Source: Bauldia sp. (GTDB lineage Bacteria; Pseudomonadota; Alphaproteobacteria; Rhizobiales; Kaistiaceae). Taken from it: DNA of 40,723 nucleotides. The stretch covers positions 1 through 40,723 of the forward strand of contig JAHCJZ010000018.1 of assembly GCA_026126025.1 (NCBI GenBank), written 5' to 3'. The position numbers and the translations under genes were made by a program. Position 1 is the stretch's first letter. Each line of letters opens with the position of its first letter. Positions 1 to 7,322 of the stretch are shown here, in pieces. The notes under the pieces were generated by a model that saw nothing but the letters and a program-made list of their open reading frames with translations, was not told the origin of the DNA and did no database searches.

Positions 1-598
1 CCGCGGGCGCGGCAGGCGTTGCGGGCGTCGCAGCAGCGGCGGGGGTGGTAGCCGCCGGGTCGGCAGGGACGACGCCGAGATCGCGCGGCGGCGCGCCGAG
101 CTGCTGGCCGCCGCCGGCGGGCGCGGCCGCGGCGATGCCGGAGCCGGGCAGCACGACCTGCTGCCCGATGCGGAGGCCATCGGTGATCGAAAGGCCGTTG
201 GCGGCGGCGAGATCGCGGACCGAGACGTTGTACTGACGGGCGAGGCTGTAGAGCGTGTCGCCGGATTGCACCGTAATGACCGAGGGCGTCGCCGCCGTCG
301 CTGCGGGGGCAGCGGCGGCCGGCACCGGCTGGCTGGCGATCGGCGAGGGACCGCCGGCCGGGGGAAGCGCGGCGGTCTGGACCGGGGGGGGCGTCGACGG
401 GGCGGCGTCATAGGACGGGGCGCCGTTGCCGACCAGAGCCGGCGGCATCGGCTGATTGCCGGCTCCGACCGAGCCGCCGCCGGTCGCGCCCGTGAAGACG
501 GGAACACCGCTGCAGCTGGCGGTGAGTGCCGCCATGAAGGCGACCGACGCAACCCGGACGACCACGGACCGGGACCAAGCGGGAATACGCAGGTGCAT
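1..598 (-). CDS. LysM-domain lipoprotein, NlpD-like, C-terminus cut by window edge
   Basis: Probably an envelope lipoprotein that binds peptidoglycan; in NlpD/EnvC-type proteins a LysM domain is followed by a LytM (M23) domain that activates amidases or cleaves cross-links. Seen: a hydrophobic start and a lipobox-like stretch (LTASC, Cys29), a long Ala/Pro/Gly-rich linker, then one LysM module at about residues 106-152 (VQSGDTLYSLA and NGLSITDGLRIGQQVVLP). After it comes another Ala/Pro-rich linker running off the window, so the expected M23 domain is not visible. The start is the ATG at 598, 63 bases after the pcm stop. It is last in the visible dgt-to-pcm run, the usual position of the LysM/M23 lipoprotein in alphaproteobacteria. 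The M23 domain is inference from context. Confidence 0.8.
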   Translation of the reverse strand, partial: MHLRIPAWSRSVVVRVASVAFMAALTASCSGVPVFTGATGGGSVGAGNQPMPPALVGNGAPSYDAAPSTPPPVQTAALPPAGGPSPIASQPVPAAAAPAATAATPSVITVQSGDTLYSLARQYNVSVRDLAAANGLSITDGLRIGQQVVLPGSGIAAAAPAGGGQQLGAPPRDLGVVPADPAATTPAAAATPATPAAPA

Positions 599-661
599 CG
601 CAGACTCGCATCAACGCCACAAAACCGACGCGAATCTGAACCGGTAACGTTGAGAAAGGGT

Positions 662-1345
662 TTAAAGGTGCGCGGCCTTGCCCGGGATGAGCGGAACGAA
701 GCGAACGTCGGCGAGCTTCTCGATCTTGTTGCCGCGCTCGGTTTTCGTAAGCCTGGTGAGCACCTGAACGCCCTCGGGCGGCCCGAGCGGCGCGACCAGC
801 ACGCCACCCACCTTCAGCTGGTCGAGGAGCGCTTTCGGCACGCCCTCGGAGGCGGCGGTAACCATGATGCGGTCGAAGGTGGCGTTCGCCGGCCAGCCCA
901 GCGTGCCGTCGCCGGTCAGCACGGTGACGTTGGTGATCTTCAGCGTCCTGAAGCGGAGCTCGGCGGCCTCGGCGAGGGTGCGGAACCGCTCGATCGTGCA
1001 GACGCGGCGGGCGAGATGCGACAGGATCGCCGCCTGGTAGCCGCTCCCCGTCCCGATCTCCAGCACCTGGTGATCCTCATGGACGTCGAGCGCCGCCGTC
1101 ATCAGCGCCACCAGCTCGGGAGCGGAGATGGTCTGGCCGCAATCGATGGGCAGCGCGCGCTCGACATAGGCGGCGTTGCGGGATTCGTGCGGCACGAAGA
1201 GCCGCCGCGGCACCGCCTCGAAGGCGGCGACCAGCCGCCGGTCGGTGATGCCGTTCTGGCGGAGGCGAAGGAGAAACCCGGCGATGGCGATGCGGTCGCG
1301 TTCGACCTGAGCCGGATCGATCGCCGGTTCCGTCTCCGCGATCAA
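662..1345 (-). CDS. pcm: Protein-L-isoaspartate O-methyltransferase
   Basis: Uses S-adenosylmethionine to methylate isoaspartyl residues in damaged proteins, starting their repair. The product is 227 residues, close to the usual 210-220. Visible motifs are the SAM-binding glycine loop [13 protein letters not shown], the upstream [16 protein letters not shown] segment typical of the family, and a C-terminal [10 protein letters not shown] block. I chose the TTG at 1345 because it overlaps the surE stop in a TTGA arrangement and suits the family length; no ATG or GTG is well placed upstream. The frame stays open upstream inside surE, but that extension is a shadow. Translational coupling to surE is likely. 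Confidence 0.93.
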   Translation of the reverse strand: MIAETEPAIDPAQVERDRIAIAGFLLRLRQNGITDRRLVAAFEAVPRRLFVPHESRNAAYVERALPIDCGQTISAPELVALMTAALDVHEDHQVLEIGTGSGYQAAILSHLARRVCTIERFRTLAEAAELRFRTLKITNVTVLTGDGTLGWPANATFDRIMVTAASEGVPKALLDQLKVGGVLVAPLGPPEGVQVLTRLTKTERGNKIEKLADVRFVPLIPGKAAHL

Positions 1346-2136
1346 GTCGCGACCTTCCGTCCCGACAGCAGGTCCGCGCCCTCGAAATGATCGCGCAGGC
1401 GCGCCGCAAGGCCGTAGTCGGTGAGGTCGATGCGCAGCGGCGTCACCGAGATCGCGCCGCCGTCGAGCGCGTGAAGGTCGGTGCCGGGCACCTTCTCCGA
1501 CGCCTGGCGCTTGTAGCCGAGCCAGAAATAGGGCGTGCCGCGCGGATCGACGCGCTCCTCGATGAAGAGGCTGTGGAGCAGCCGGCCCTGATGGGTGATG
1601 TCGACGCCCGTCACCTTGTCCGGCGCAAGGTCGGGGAAATTGATGTTGTAGAGGATGCCCGGCGGGAAGCCGAAGGCGAGAAGGTGGCGGATCACCGCGG
1701 GCGCGTAGGTCTCGGCAGTCTCCCACGGCACCTCGCCATGGTCGTCCGACCAGGCGAAGCACTGGCTGAGCGCGATCGACGGGATGCCGATCAGCGTGCC
1801 CTCGATCGCGCCCGCGACGGTGCCGGAATAGGTCACGTCGTCCGCCGCGTTCTGCCCGCGATTGACGCCGGAGAGGACGAGGTCGGGGCGGCCGCCGAGG
1901 AGCCGGCGCGACGCCATGATCACGCAGTCCGCCGGGGTGCCCTTCAGCGCGAAGCGGCGCGGCGCGACCTGGCGCAGCCGCATCGGGTCCGACAGCGTCA
2001 GCGAATGCGAGAAGCCGCTGTGGTCGAACTCGGGCGAGACGACCCACACATCGTCGCTGATGGTGTGGGCGACGCGTTCCAGGAGCGCCAGGCCGGGCGA
2101 TTCGATGCCGTCGTCATTGGTGATGAGGATGCGCAT
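1342..2136 (-). CDS. surE: 5'/3'-nucleotidase SurE
   Basis: A metal-dependent survival-protein nucleotidase that dephosphorylates nucleoside monophosphates. The 264-residue protein begins [11 protein letters not shown], where the paired Asp residues are metal ligands. It continues with [15 protein letters not shown] and a [19 protein letters not shown] block, all characteristic of SurE. The start is the ATG at 2136, because family members begin almost exactly at this residue; an in-frame extension ten residues longer has no family support. It lies between serS and pcm, the common alphaproteobacterial order, 41 bases after serS and overlapping pcm by four. Confidence 0.95.
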   Translation of the reverse strand: MRILITNDDGIESPGLALLERVAHTISDDVWVVSPEFDHSGFSHSLTLSDPMRLRQVAPRRFALKGTPADCVIMASRRLLGGRPDLVLSGVNRGQNAADDVTYSGTVAGAIEGTLIGIPSIALSQCFAWSDDHGEVPWETAETYAPAVIRHLLAFGFPPGILYNINFPDLAPDKVTGVDITHQGRLLHSLFIEERVDPRGTPYFWLGYKRQASEKVPGTDLHALDGGAISVTPLRIDLTDYGLAARLRDHFEGADLLSGRKVAT

Positions 2137-2177
2137 TGTCCTGCCCTGGCCGATCCCGTCCTGCACCGGAAATGGCG

Positions 2178-3692
2178 TTACCCGCCAATCCGTTCCACCC
2201 CGCCCATATAGGGAGCCAATGCCGACGGAACGGTGACCGAGCCGTCGGGGTTTTGATAGGTTTCGAGCACCGCGATCAGCGCCCGGCCGACCGCGACGCC
2301 CGAGCCGTTCAGCGTGTGGACGTGGCGGGTTCCCTTCCCTTCGGCGGGGCGGTAGCGCGCCTCCATGCGGCGCGCCTGGAAGTCGCCGCAGACCGAGCAG
2401 GACGAAATCTCCCGGTAGGTCCCCTGCCCCGGCAGCCAGACCTCGATATCCCAGGTCTTCTGCGCGGAGAAGCCCATGTCGCCGGTCGAGAGCGTCATCA
2501 CGCGATAGGGCAGATCGAGCCGCTGCAGCACCGCCTCGGCGCAGGTGAGCATGCGCTCATGCTCGGCGGAGGACTGCTCGGGCGTGGTGACCGACACCAG
2601 CTCGACCTTGTCGAACTGGTGCTGCCGCAGCATGCCGCGCGTGTCGCGGCCCGCCGCGCCGGCCTCGGAGCGGAAGCACGGCGTCAGCGCCGTGTAGCGC
2701 ATCGGCAGCTCGGCCTCGCTGAGGATCGCATCGCGGACGAGGTTGGTGAGCGGGACCTCGGCGGTCGGGATGAGCCAGAAGCCGTTTCGACTTAGCCATA
2801 TCTGATTGAAGCGGTTGGTACCCTCTTGGGTTAGGGACAGGTTTGTCGTGTCACCACGCGTTCCGAGGTCGTTGCAGTACCTACCCTCAGGACGTCCTGT
2901 TCCAACGGCGGCCAAATATTCATTGATGACCTGTTGATAGAAATCCAACTGTTCTGTTGCGGTCGGGGGCCTCAGAGTTGCGAACAAGTCCTCCCTGAAC
3001 TTAGGGAGCTGGCCGGTGCCGAACATTACGTCGTCGCGCACCAGGAGCGGCGGTGCGACTTCGGTGTAGCCGTGCTCGCGCGTGTGGAGGTCGAGCATGA
3101 ACTGGCCGAGCGCGCGTTCGAGCCGCGCCAGCTCGCCCTTGAGGACGACGAAGCGCGCGCCGGAGAGCTTCGCCGCCGCGGCGAAGTCCATGCCGAGCGG
3201 CTCGCCGATCTCGAAATGCTCCTTCGGCGCGAAGTCCTTCGGCCAGGCCGGACGCGGCGTCTGCGTGAGGCGTCCGCCCTCGCCGGGCGTCCCCCACTGG
3301 CGGTGGATGACGTTGGCTTTCTCGTCCGGCCCCACCGGCACATCGGCGAGCGGCACGTTGGCGACCACCGCCAGCGCGTCGCGCAGCTCCGCATCGAGAC
3401 GCCGCTCCTCGTCCTCGGCGTCGCCGAGGAACGTCTTCAGTTCCGCCACCTCGGCCATCAGCGCGGCGGCCGCCGCCTCATCCTTCGCGGCCTTGGCCTT
3501 GCCGATCTCCTTCGAGGCGGCGTTGCGCCGCTCCTGCGCGGTCTGGAGCTTCACCAGATGCGCGCGCCGCGTCTCGTCCTTCGCGATCAGCGTGTCGACC
3601 ACGGCCTGCGCTTCGCCCGGCGACGACCCGCGCTTCACCAGCGCGTCGGCGAGCGCGGCGGGGTTGTCGCGAATCCACTTGATGTCGAGCAT
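2178..3692 (-). CDS. serS: Seryl-tRNA synthetase with a large internal insertion
   Basis: A class II synthetase that charges tRNA(Ser). Seen in order: an N-terminal tRNA-binding coiled coil (about residues 1-115, from [18 protein letters not shown]), the catalytic domain with [10 protein letters not shown] at 223-232, [14 protein letters not shown] at 306-319, the motif 2 region [19 protein letters not shown], and a motif 3-type ending with [15 protein letters not shown]. At 504 residues it is well above the usual 425-430. The excess lies between REDLFATL and WLIPTAEV (about residues 240-305), where E. coli SerRS has only about 14 residues. That stretch is AT-richer than its surroundings and uses codons rare in neighbouring genes (TTG, CTA, AGG). 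The frame is intact. The start is the ATG at 3692; an in-frame extension upstream has no family match. Confidence 0.95.
   Translation of the reverse strand: MLDIKWIRDNPAALADALVKRGSSPGEAQAVVDTLIAKDETRRAHLVKLQTAQERRNAASKEIGKAKAAKDEAAAAALMAEVAELKTFLGDAEDEERRLDAELRDALAVVANVPLADVPVGPDEKANVIHRQWGTPGEGGRLTQTPRPAWPKDFAPKEHFEIGEPLGMDFAAAAKLSGARFVVLKGELARLERALGQFMLDLHTREHGYTEVAPPLLVRDDVMFGTGQLPKFREDLFATLRPPTATEQLDFYQQVINEYLAAVGTGRPEGRYCNDLGTRGDTTNLSLTQEGTNRFNQIWLSRNGFWLIPTAEVPLTNLVRDAILSEAELPMRYTALTPCFRSEAGAAGRDTRGMLRQHQFDKVELVSVTTPEQSSAEHERMLTCAEAVLQRLDLPYRVMTLSTGDMGFSAQKTWDIEVWLPGQGTYREISSCSVCGDFQARRMEARYRPAEGKGTRHVHTLNGSGVAVGRALIAVLETYQNPDGSVTVPSALAPYMGGVERIGG
2778..2975 (-). other. In-frame low-GC insertion inside serS
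   Basis: These 198 bases encode SerRS residues 240-305. By hand count, 2781-3000 is about 54% GC, against roughly 68% in nearby coding DNA; the altered composition reaches slightly past the insert to about 3005. The encoded peptide looks like real protein, with a helix-like segment around [17 protein letters not shown] and a polar Gly/Asn/Thr-rich half, and contains no stop. I found no terminal inverted repeats, so it does not look like a classical palindromic protein-coding insert. It may instead be a lineage-specific domain acquired by recombination. Confidence 0.7.
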
Positions 3693-3792
3693 GGCGATCG
3701 TCGAGAGAACGGAGGAATCGACGCGGCTTATAGCAGGTCCGCGGACGCCGTCGTCCCCCTCCCGCCGCGGCACCGTGTCGAACAACCGCGCT

Positions 3793-3899
3793 CCCCGGGC
3801 GCGGTGCAGCACGCAGTGATGCACCGCAGAACCGGGGTCCAGGCCGCGTGGGTCCCGGTTCTGCAGCGCATCATTTCATGCTGCGCTGCGCCCGGGACA
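3793..3899. repeat. Family B inverted repeat, copy 1
   Basis: An imperfect palindrome between serS and tatC. The outer arms are CCCGGGCGCGGTGCAGC on the left and GCTGCGCTGCGCCCGGGA on the right. The inner arms are GCAGAACCGGGGTCCA and GGGTCCCGGTTCTGC. A related copy with the same inner arms lies at 24874-25004. It is the only clear structure in the 240 bases between serS and tatC and may act as a terminator, an mRNA stabiliser, or a dispersed non-coding element. Confidence 0.8.
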
Positions 3900-3932
3900 C
3901 GACCGGCGCGAGTGCGGGACTGCCGCGAGCGT

Positions 3933-4760
3933 CTATGCCGGCGTGGTCGTGCCGGCGGAGGCGGCGGCGGCTTCGGCCTGGGCGCGGCGGCGCTCGATGT
4001 AGCGCACCGAATAGATCGACGCCTCGTAGAGGAGGATCGTCGGCACGGCGAGGCCGATCTGGCTGATGATGTCGGGCGGAGTCAGGATCGCGGCGGCGAC
4101 GAAGGCGCCGACGATGGCGTAGCGCCGCTTGTCGCGCAGGCCCTGGCTGGAGATCGTCCCGGCGCGCGCGAGGAGCGTCAGGATCACCGGCAGCTGGAAG
4201 CAGAGCCCAAACGCGAAGATCAGCATCATGATGAGGCCGAGATATTCGCTGACGCGCGCCATCAGCTCGATCGACACCCCCGCCTCGGAGGCCGGCTGCT
4301 CCATGCCGAGGAAGAAGCCCATCGCCAGCGGCATGATCACGAAGAAGACCAGCAGCGTGCCGACGATGAAGAGGATCGGCGTCGCGATCAGATAGGGAAT
4401 GAATGCCCGCCGCTCGTGCTTGTAGAGGCCCGGCGCGGCGAAGCCGTAGATCTGGACCGCGAGCACCGGGAAGGCGAGGAACAGCGCGCCGAAAAAGGCG
4501 AGCTTGATCTTGGTGAGGAAGAACTCCTGCGGCGCCGTGTAGATGAGGCTCGGCGGGTTGTCGGAGCCCGCCGCCCATTCCCAGGGCAGCACGAGGATGT
4601 TGTAGATCTGGTTGGCGAAGAAGAAGCAGACCACGAACGCGATCAGGATCGCGATCAGCGAGCGGATCAGCCGGCCGCGCAGCTCGATCAGGTGCTCGAT
4701 CAGCGGGGCGCGGCTTGCCTCGATCTCGTCTTCCGGCTTGCCGGAGGTGTCCGCGCTCAC
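3933..4760 (-). CDS. tatC: Sec-independent translocase subunit TatC
   Basis: A polytopic inner-membrane subunit that, with TatB, recognises twin-arginine signal peptides. The 275-residue product shows the family hallmarks: an N-terminal cytoplasmic segment with APLIEHLIELRGRLIRS (conserved Glu and Arg), about six hydrophobic segments, the first periplasmic loop with APQEFFLTKIK, and a short C-terminal tail rich in Ala and Thr. The start is a GTG at 4760, overlapping the tatB stop as GTGA, so translation is probably coupled. Order is tatA-tatB-tatC, as is usual in alphaproteobacteria. Confidence 0.97.
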   Translation of the reverse strand: MSADTSGKPEDEIEASRAPLIEHLIELRGRLIRSLIAILIAFVVCFFFANQIYNILVLPWEWAAGSDNPPSLIYTAPQEFFLTKIKLAFFGALFLAFPVLAVQIYGFAAPGLYKHERRAFIPYLIATPILFIVGTLLVFFVIMPLAMGFFLGMEQPASEAGVSIELMARVSEYLGLIMMLIFAFGLCFQLPVILTLLARAGTISSQGLRDKRRYAIVGAFVAAAILTPPDIISQIGLAVPTILLYEASIYSVRYIERRRAQAEAAAASAGTTTPA

Positions 4761-5263
4761 GGCTGGCCCCCGGCAGCGGCGGTCGGGCCTGCGTCGGGCG
4801 CGGGGGTCACGGGCGCTTCGGCTTCAGGCACCGGTGTGCCGGTGGGGCGCTTCGGGGTCATCGCCACGACGGTCCCGCCCGACGCCTGCTCGCGCGCGGC
4901 ATGGGCGGCCAGCGCCTCCTCCCGCGTGCGCGGCAGCGGCGTCATCACCGGTTCGGCCGATGCATCGCCCGAGGATGCGGGCTCGGCCGGAGGCGTGGCG
5001 GCGGTCGGCGACGGGACGGCGAGGCTGCGGCGGATGTCGCTGTCGAGCTGGCGGCCGGTCTTCGCCATATCGCGCTGAAGCTGCTCGAGCTCCTCGTCGC
5101 GGATGGCGTCGTTGATCTGGCGCTGGAAGTCGCGGGCCATGCGGCGGACCTTGGTCACGGCGCCGCCGACGGTCCGCATCAGCCGCGGCAGGTCTTTCGG
5201 ACCCACCACGACGATCGCGACCATCGCGATCACCAAAAGCTCAGTCCATCCGATATCGAGCAT
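4757..5263 (-). CDS. tatB: Sec-independent translocase subunit TatB
   Basis: A single-pass membrane protein of the Tat receptor complex. It begins MLDIGWTELLVIAMVAIVVV, giving the periplasmic-side Glu within the transmembrane helix. A GPKDLPRLMRTVGG hinge and an amphipathic helix that runs to about residue 80 follow. The remaining half is a Pro/Ala/Thr-rich disordered tail. Length is 168 residues, within the wide TatB range. The DIGWTELL start separates TatB from TatA. It lies 67 bases after tatA and overlaps tatC by four. Confidence 0.95.
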   Translation of the reverse strand: MLDIGWTELLVIAMVAIVVVGPKDLPRLMRTVGGAVTKVRRMARDFQRQINDAIRDEELEQLQRDMAKTGRQLDSDIRRSLAVPSPTAATPPAEPASSGDASAEPVMTPLPRTREEALAAHAAREQASGGTVVAMTPKRPTGTPVPEAEAPVTPAPDAGPTAAAGGQP

Positions 5264-5330
5264 CCGTGGAAGCGCCTCAAGCGGCGGAGCGGCCGCCGCA
5301 GAACCGATTCAGACCAGCCGGTGAACCGGT

Positions 5331-5561
5331 CTAGCCGGGGGTGCGCCGATCCTCGGTGCGCGGGGTGGCGACGGCCTCCGCGGGCTGGTGCTCGACGGCG
5401 CGATTCGCGTTCGGCGCCGCGTCATCCTCGGCCATGCCGCGCTTGAAGCTCTTCACGCCCTGGGCGACGTCGCCCATGACCTGCGAAATCTTGCCTCGCC
5501 CGAACAGGAGAAGCACGATCACCAGCACGATCAGCCAGTGCCAAATCGAAAACGATCCCAT
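5331..5561 (-). CDS. tatA: Sec-independent translocase subunit TatA
   Basis: Forms the protein-conducting oligomer of the Tat system. The 76-residue product has an N-terminal transmembrane helix ([16 protein letters not shown]), the conserved Phe-Gly hinge in [11 protein letters not shown], an amphipathic helix through VKSFKRGM, then a short acidic and polar tail. The start is the ATG at 5561, preceded closely by the purine-rich GAGAGGATGAG; longer in-frame forms would destroy the normal N-out helix start. A promoter-like sequence lies upstream at 5631-5659. Confidence 0.96.
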   Translation of the reverse strand: MGSFSIWHWLIVLVIVLLLFGRGKISQVMGDVAQGVKSFKRGMAEDDAAPNANRAVEHQPAEAVATPRTEDRRTPG

Positions 5562-5630
5562 CTCATCCTCTCGCCGTGCCGGGCGCATGGCCGGCGGACC
5601 GCGTTGACGGCCCAGATTGCGACTGCAGAA

Positions 5631-5659
5631 AATGTAGGCGCAATCCGGGGGGTTGGCAA
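5631..5659 (-). promoter_or_regulatory. Putative sigma-70-type promoter for tatABC
   Basis: On the minus strand, TTGCCA (5659-5654) and TACATT (5636-5631) are separated by exactly 17 bases. They lie about 70 bases upstream of the tatA ATG, in the 153-base gap after scpB. This gap is visibly AT-richer than the flanking genes. Matches are four of six or better to each vegetative hexamer. It is a sequence match only. Confidence 0.5.
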
Positions 5660-5714
5660 ATAACGGACGTGCCAAAACCGCCCAAAGTGGCGGCGCGGAT
5701 TGCCTGGAAAACAG

Positions 5715-6425
5715 CTAGTCGCGCGGATCGTCTTCCGCGGAGGCGTCGACCGCCCCGCCGATTTCCGCTTCCTCCCCTTCGACATCCTCGTCGGGATCGT
5801 AGGGATCCTCGGGCTGCGGCTCCGGCGCAATCGCCGGCAGCGCCTGGCCGGCAGCGAGGAGCCCCGCCGCGGTCAGTTCCTCGACTCCCGGCAGGTCGCC
5901 GAGCGTGTCGAGGCCGAAATGCTCCAGGAACGCCTCGCTCGTGCCGTAGGTGAGCGGCCGGCCGGGCGTCCGTCGCCGGCCGCGGATGCGCACCCATCCG
6001 GTCTCGAGGAGAACGTCGAGCGTGCCGGTGCCGAGGGAAACACCGCGAATCTCCTCGATCTCGGCGCGGGTCACCGGCTGGTGATAGGCCACCACGGCCA
6101 GCGTCTCGAGCGCCGCGCGCGAGAGCCTGCGCTGCTCGATCTTCTCGCGGCTCATCAGATAGGAGAGATCGCCCGCGGTGCGGAACGCATATTTGCCGGC
6201 GATGCGAACGAGGTTGACGCCGCGCGCGGCGTAGGTGCGCTCCAGCTCCCGGATCGCGCCGTCGAGATCGGCGCCGGCGGGAAGACGGGCCGCCAACTCC
6301 CCCGCCGAGACGGGCTCGGCCGCCGCAAAAAGGAGCGCCTCGACGATGCGGATTTCTGCCGCGACGGCGCTGTCCTCGCGCGGCGCGGAGGCCGGAAACA
6401 GCCGCACGACACCAGCTTCAGCCAT
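5715..6425 (-). CDS. scpB: Segregation and condensation protein B
   Basis: A partner of SMC and ScpA in chromosome condensation. The 236-residue protein carries two winged-helix domains, seen as EIRIVEALLFAAAEPVSAGELA near residue 25 and LSRAALETLAVVAYHQPVTRAEIEEIRGV near 100, followed by GWVRIRGRRRTPGRPLTYGTS. The C-terminal 50 residues are acidic and Pro-rich, a common tail in alphaproteobacterial ScpB. It overlaps scpA by eight bases, so coupling is likely. A promoter-like sequence for tatABC lies just beyond its stop. Confidence 0.95.
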   Translation of the reverse strand: MAEAGVVRLFPASAPREDSAVAAEIRIVEALLFAAAEPVSAGELAARLPAGADLDGAIRELERTYAARGVNLVRIAGKYAFRTAGDLSYLMSREKIEQRRLSRAALETLAVVAYHQPVTRAEIEEIRGVSLGTGTLDVLLETGWVRIRGRRRTPGRPLTYGTSEAFLEHFGLDTLGDLPGVEELTAAGLLAAGQALPAIAPEPQPEDPYDPDEDVEGEEAEIGGAVDASAEDDPRD

Positions 6426-7230
6426 GGGAGACCTCCTTCACCGCTTCCGGGGGCGAACGCATCAACAGGGGGGCGAAAGGCGCGGACTGGCGGAGCTCCA
6501 CGCTCCCCTGCCGGGCAAGCTCAAGACTCGCCCAGAAACTTGACGCCAATGCGGTCCGCTGCGCCTCGGTCTTGAGATAGGGCGAAAGGAAAACCCGGAG
6601 CGGCGTCCATTCGGCGACCTTGCCGATCATGCGGGTGAGAATCGCGCGGGCGTCGGCGAGCGACCAGACCGGGCGCCGTCCCATCTGGATCACGGGAACG
6701 GCCTTCCGCTTCGCCTGCATCGCATAGGCGGTGAGGAGATCGTAGAGCGTCGCGGAATAGGTCGAGCGCTTCTCGATCCGGATCTCCGGCTCGCCCCGGG
6801 CGAACACGTCGCGCCCCAGGCGGTCGCGGCGCATCAGCCGCGACGCCGCCTCGCGCATTGCTTCCAGCCGGCGGAGGCGCAGCGCAAGGGCGGCCGCCAT
6901 CTCCTCGCCCGTCGGCTCCTCGTCGGCCGGCGGCTCCGGCAACAGGAGGCGCGATTTGAGGTAGGCAAGCCAAGCCGCCATCACGAGATAGTCGCCGGCG
7001 AGCTCGAGCTTGAGCACGCGCGTCGTCTCGATGAAGGCGAGATATTGCTCGGCGAGCGCCAGCACCGACACGCGCGAGAGGTCGACCTTCTGGGTGCGGG
7101 CGAGGTCGAGGAGAAGGTCGAGCGGGCCTTCGAACCCCGCGACGTCCACCACCAGCGTCTCGGCGGGCGGCGGACGGCGATCCTCCTCCCAGAGCTCGGG
7201 CTGGACGGTGTTGACGATCGATGCGCTCAT
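6418..7230 (-). CDS. scpA: Segregation and condensation protein A
   Basis: The kleisin subunit that bridges SMC heads. In the 270-residue product the N-terminal kleisin signature GFEGPLDLLLDLARTQKVDL is clear at about residue 32. The LVMAAWLAYLKSRLLLP helix and a C-terminal winged-helix region follow. Length fits the family. The start is the ATG at 7230. The gene lies 92 bases after the SPOR gene; in many Rhizobiales nagZ occupies this junction, but here there is no room for it. Confidence 0.95.
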   Translation of the reverse strand: MSASIVNTVQPELWEEDRRPPPAETLVVDVAGFEGPLDLLLDLARTQKVDLSRVSVLALAEQYLAFIETTRVLKLELAGDYLVMAAWLAYLKSRLLLPEPPADEEPTGEEMAAALALRLRRLEAMREAASRLMRRDRLGRDVFARGEPEIRIEKRSTYSATLYDLLTAYAMQAKRKAVPVIQMGRRPVWSLADARAILTRMIGKVAEWTPLRVFLSPYLKTEAQRTALASSFWASLELARQGSVELRQSAPFAPLLMRSPPEAVKEVSHG

Positions 7231-7322
7231 GACGTGCCGCTACAGGCGTCGCTCCGGCGGGCGGCGCGAATCGCTGCGCGATTATGCCGGGCGGCCGGCA
7301 TCGGGGTCGACCCTTCGACCGA

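Noticed and set aside
662-2047. 461-codon frame as a longer Pcm
   Set aside because: Only the last 227 residues match Pcm; the rest overlaps surE in another frame.
2778-2975. SerRS insert as an intein or Rickettsia-type palindromic element
   Set aside because: It lacks intein splice motifs and length, and no terminal inverted repeat was found.
2934-5078. 714-codon plus-strand open frame across serS, tatC and tatB
   Set aside because: It is antisense to three well-identified genes, is Arg/Glu/Asp/His-rich with no family pattern, and arises from high GC suppressing stop codons.
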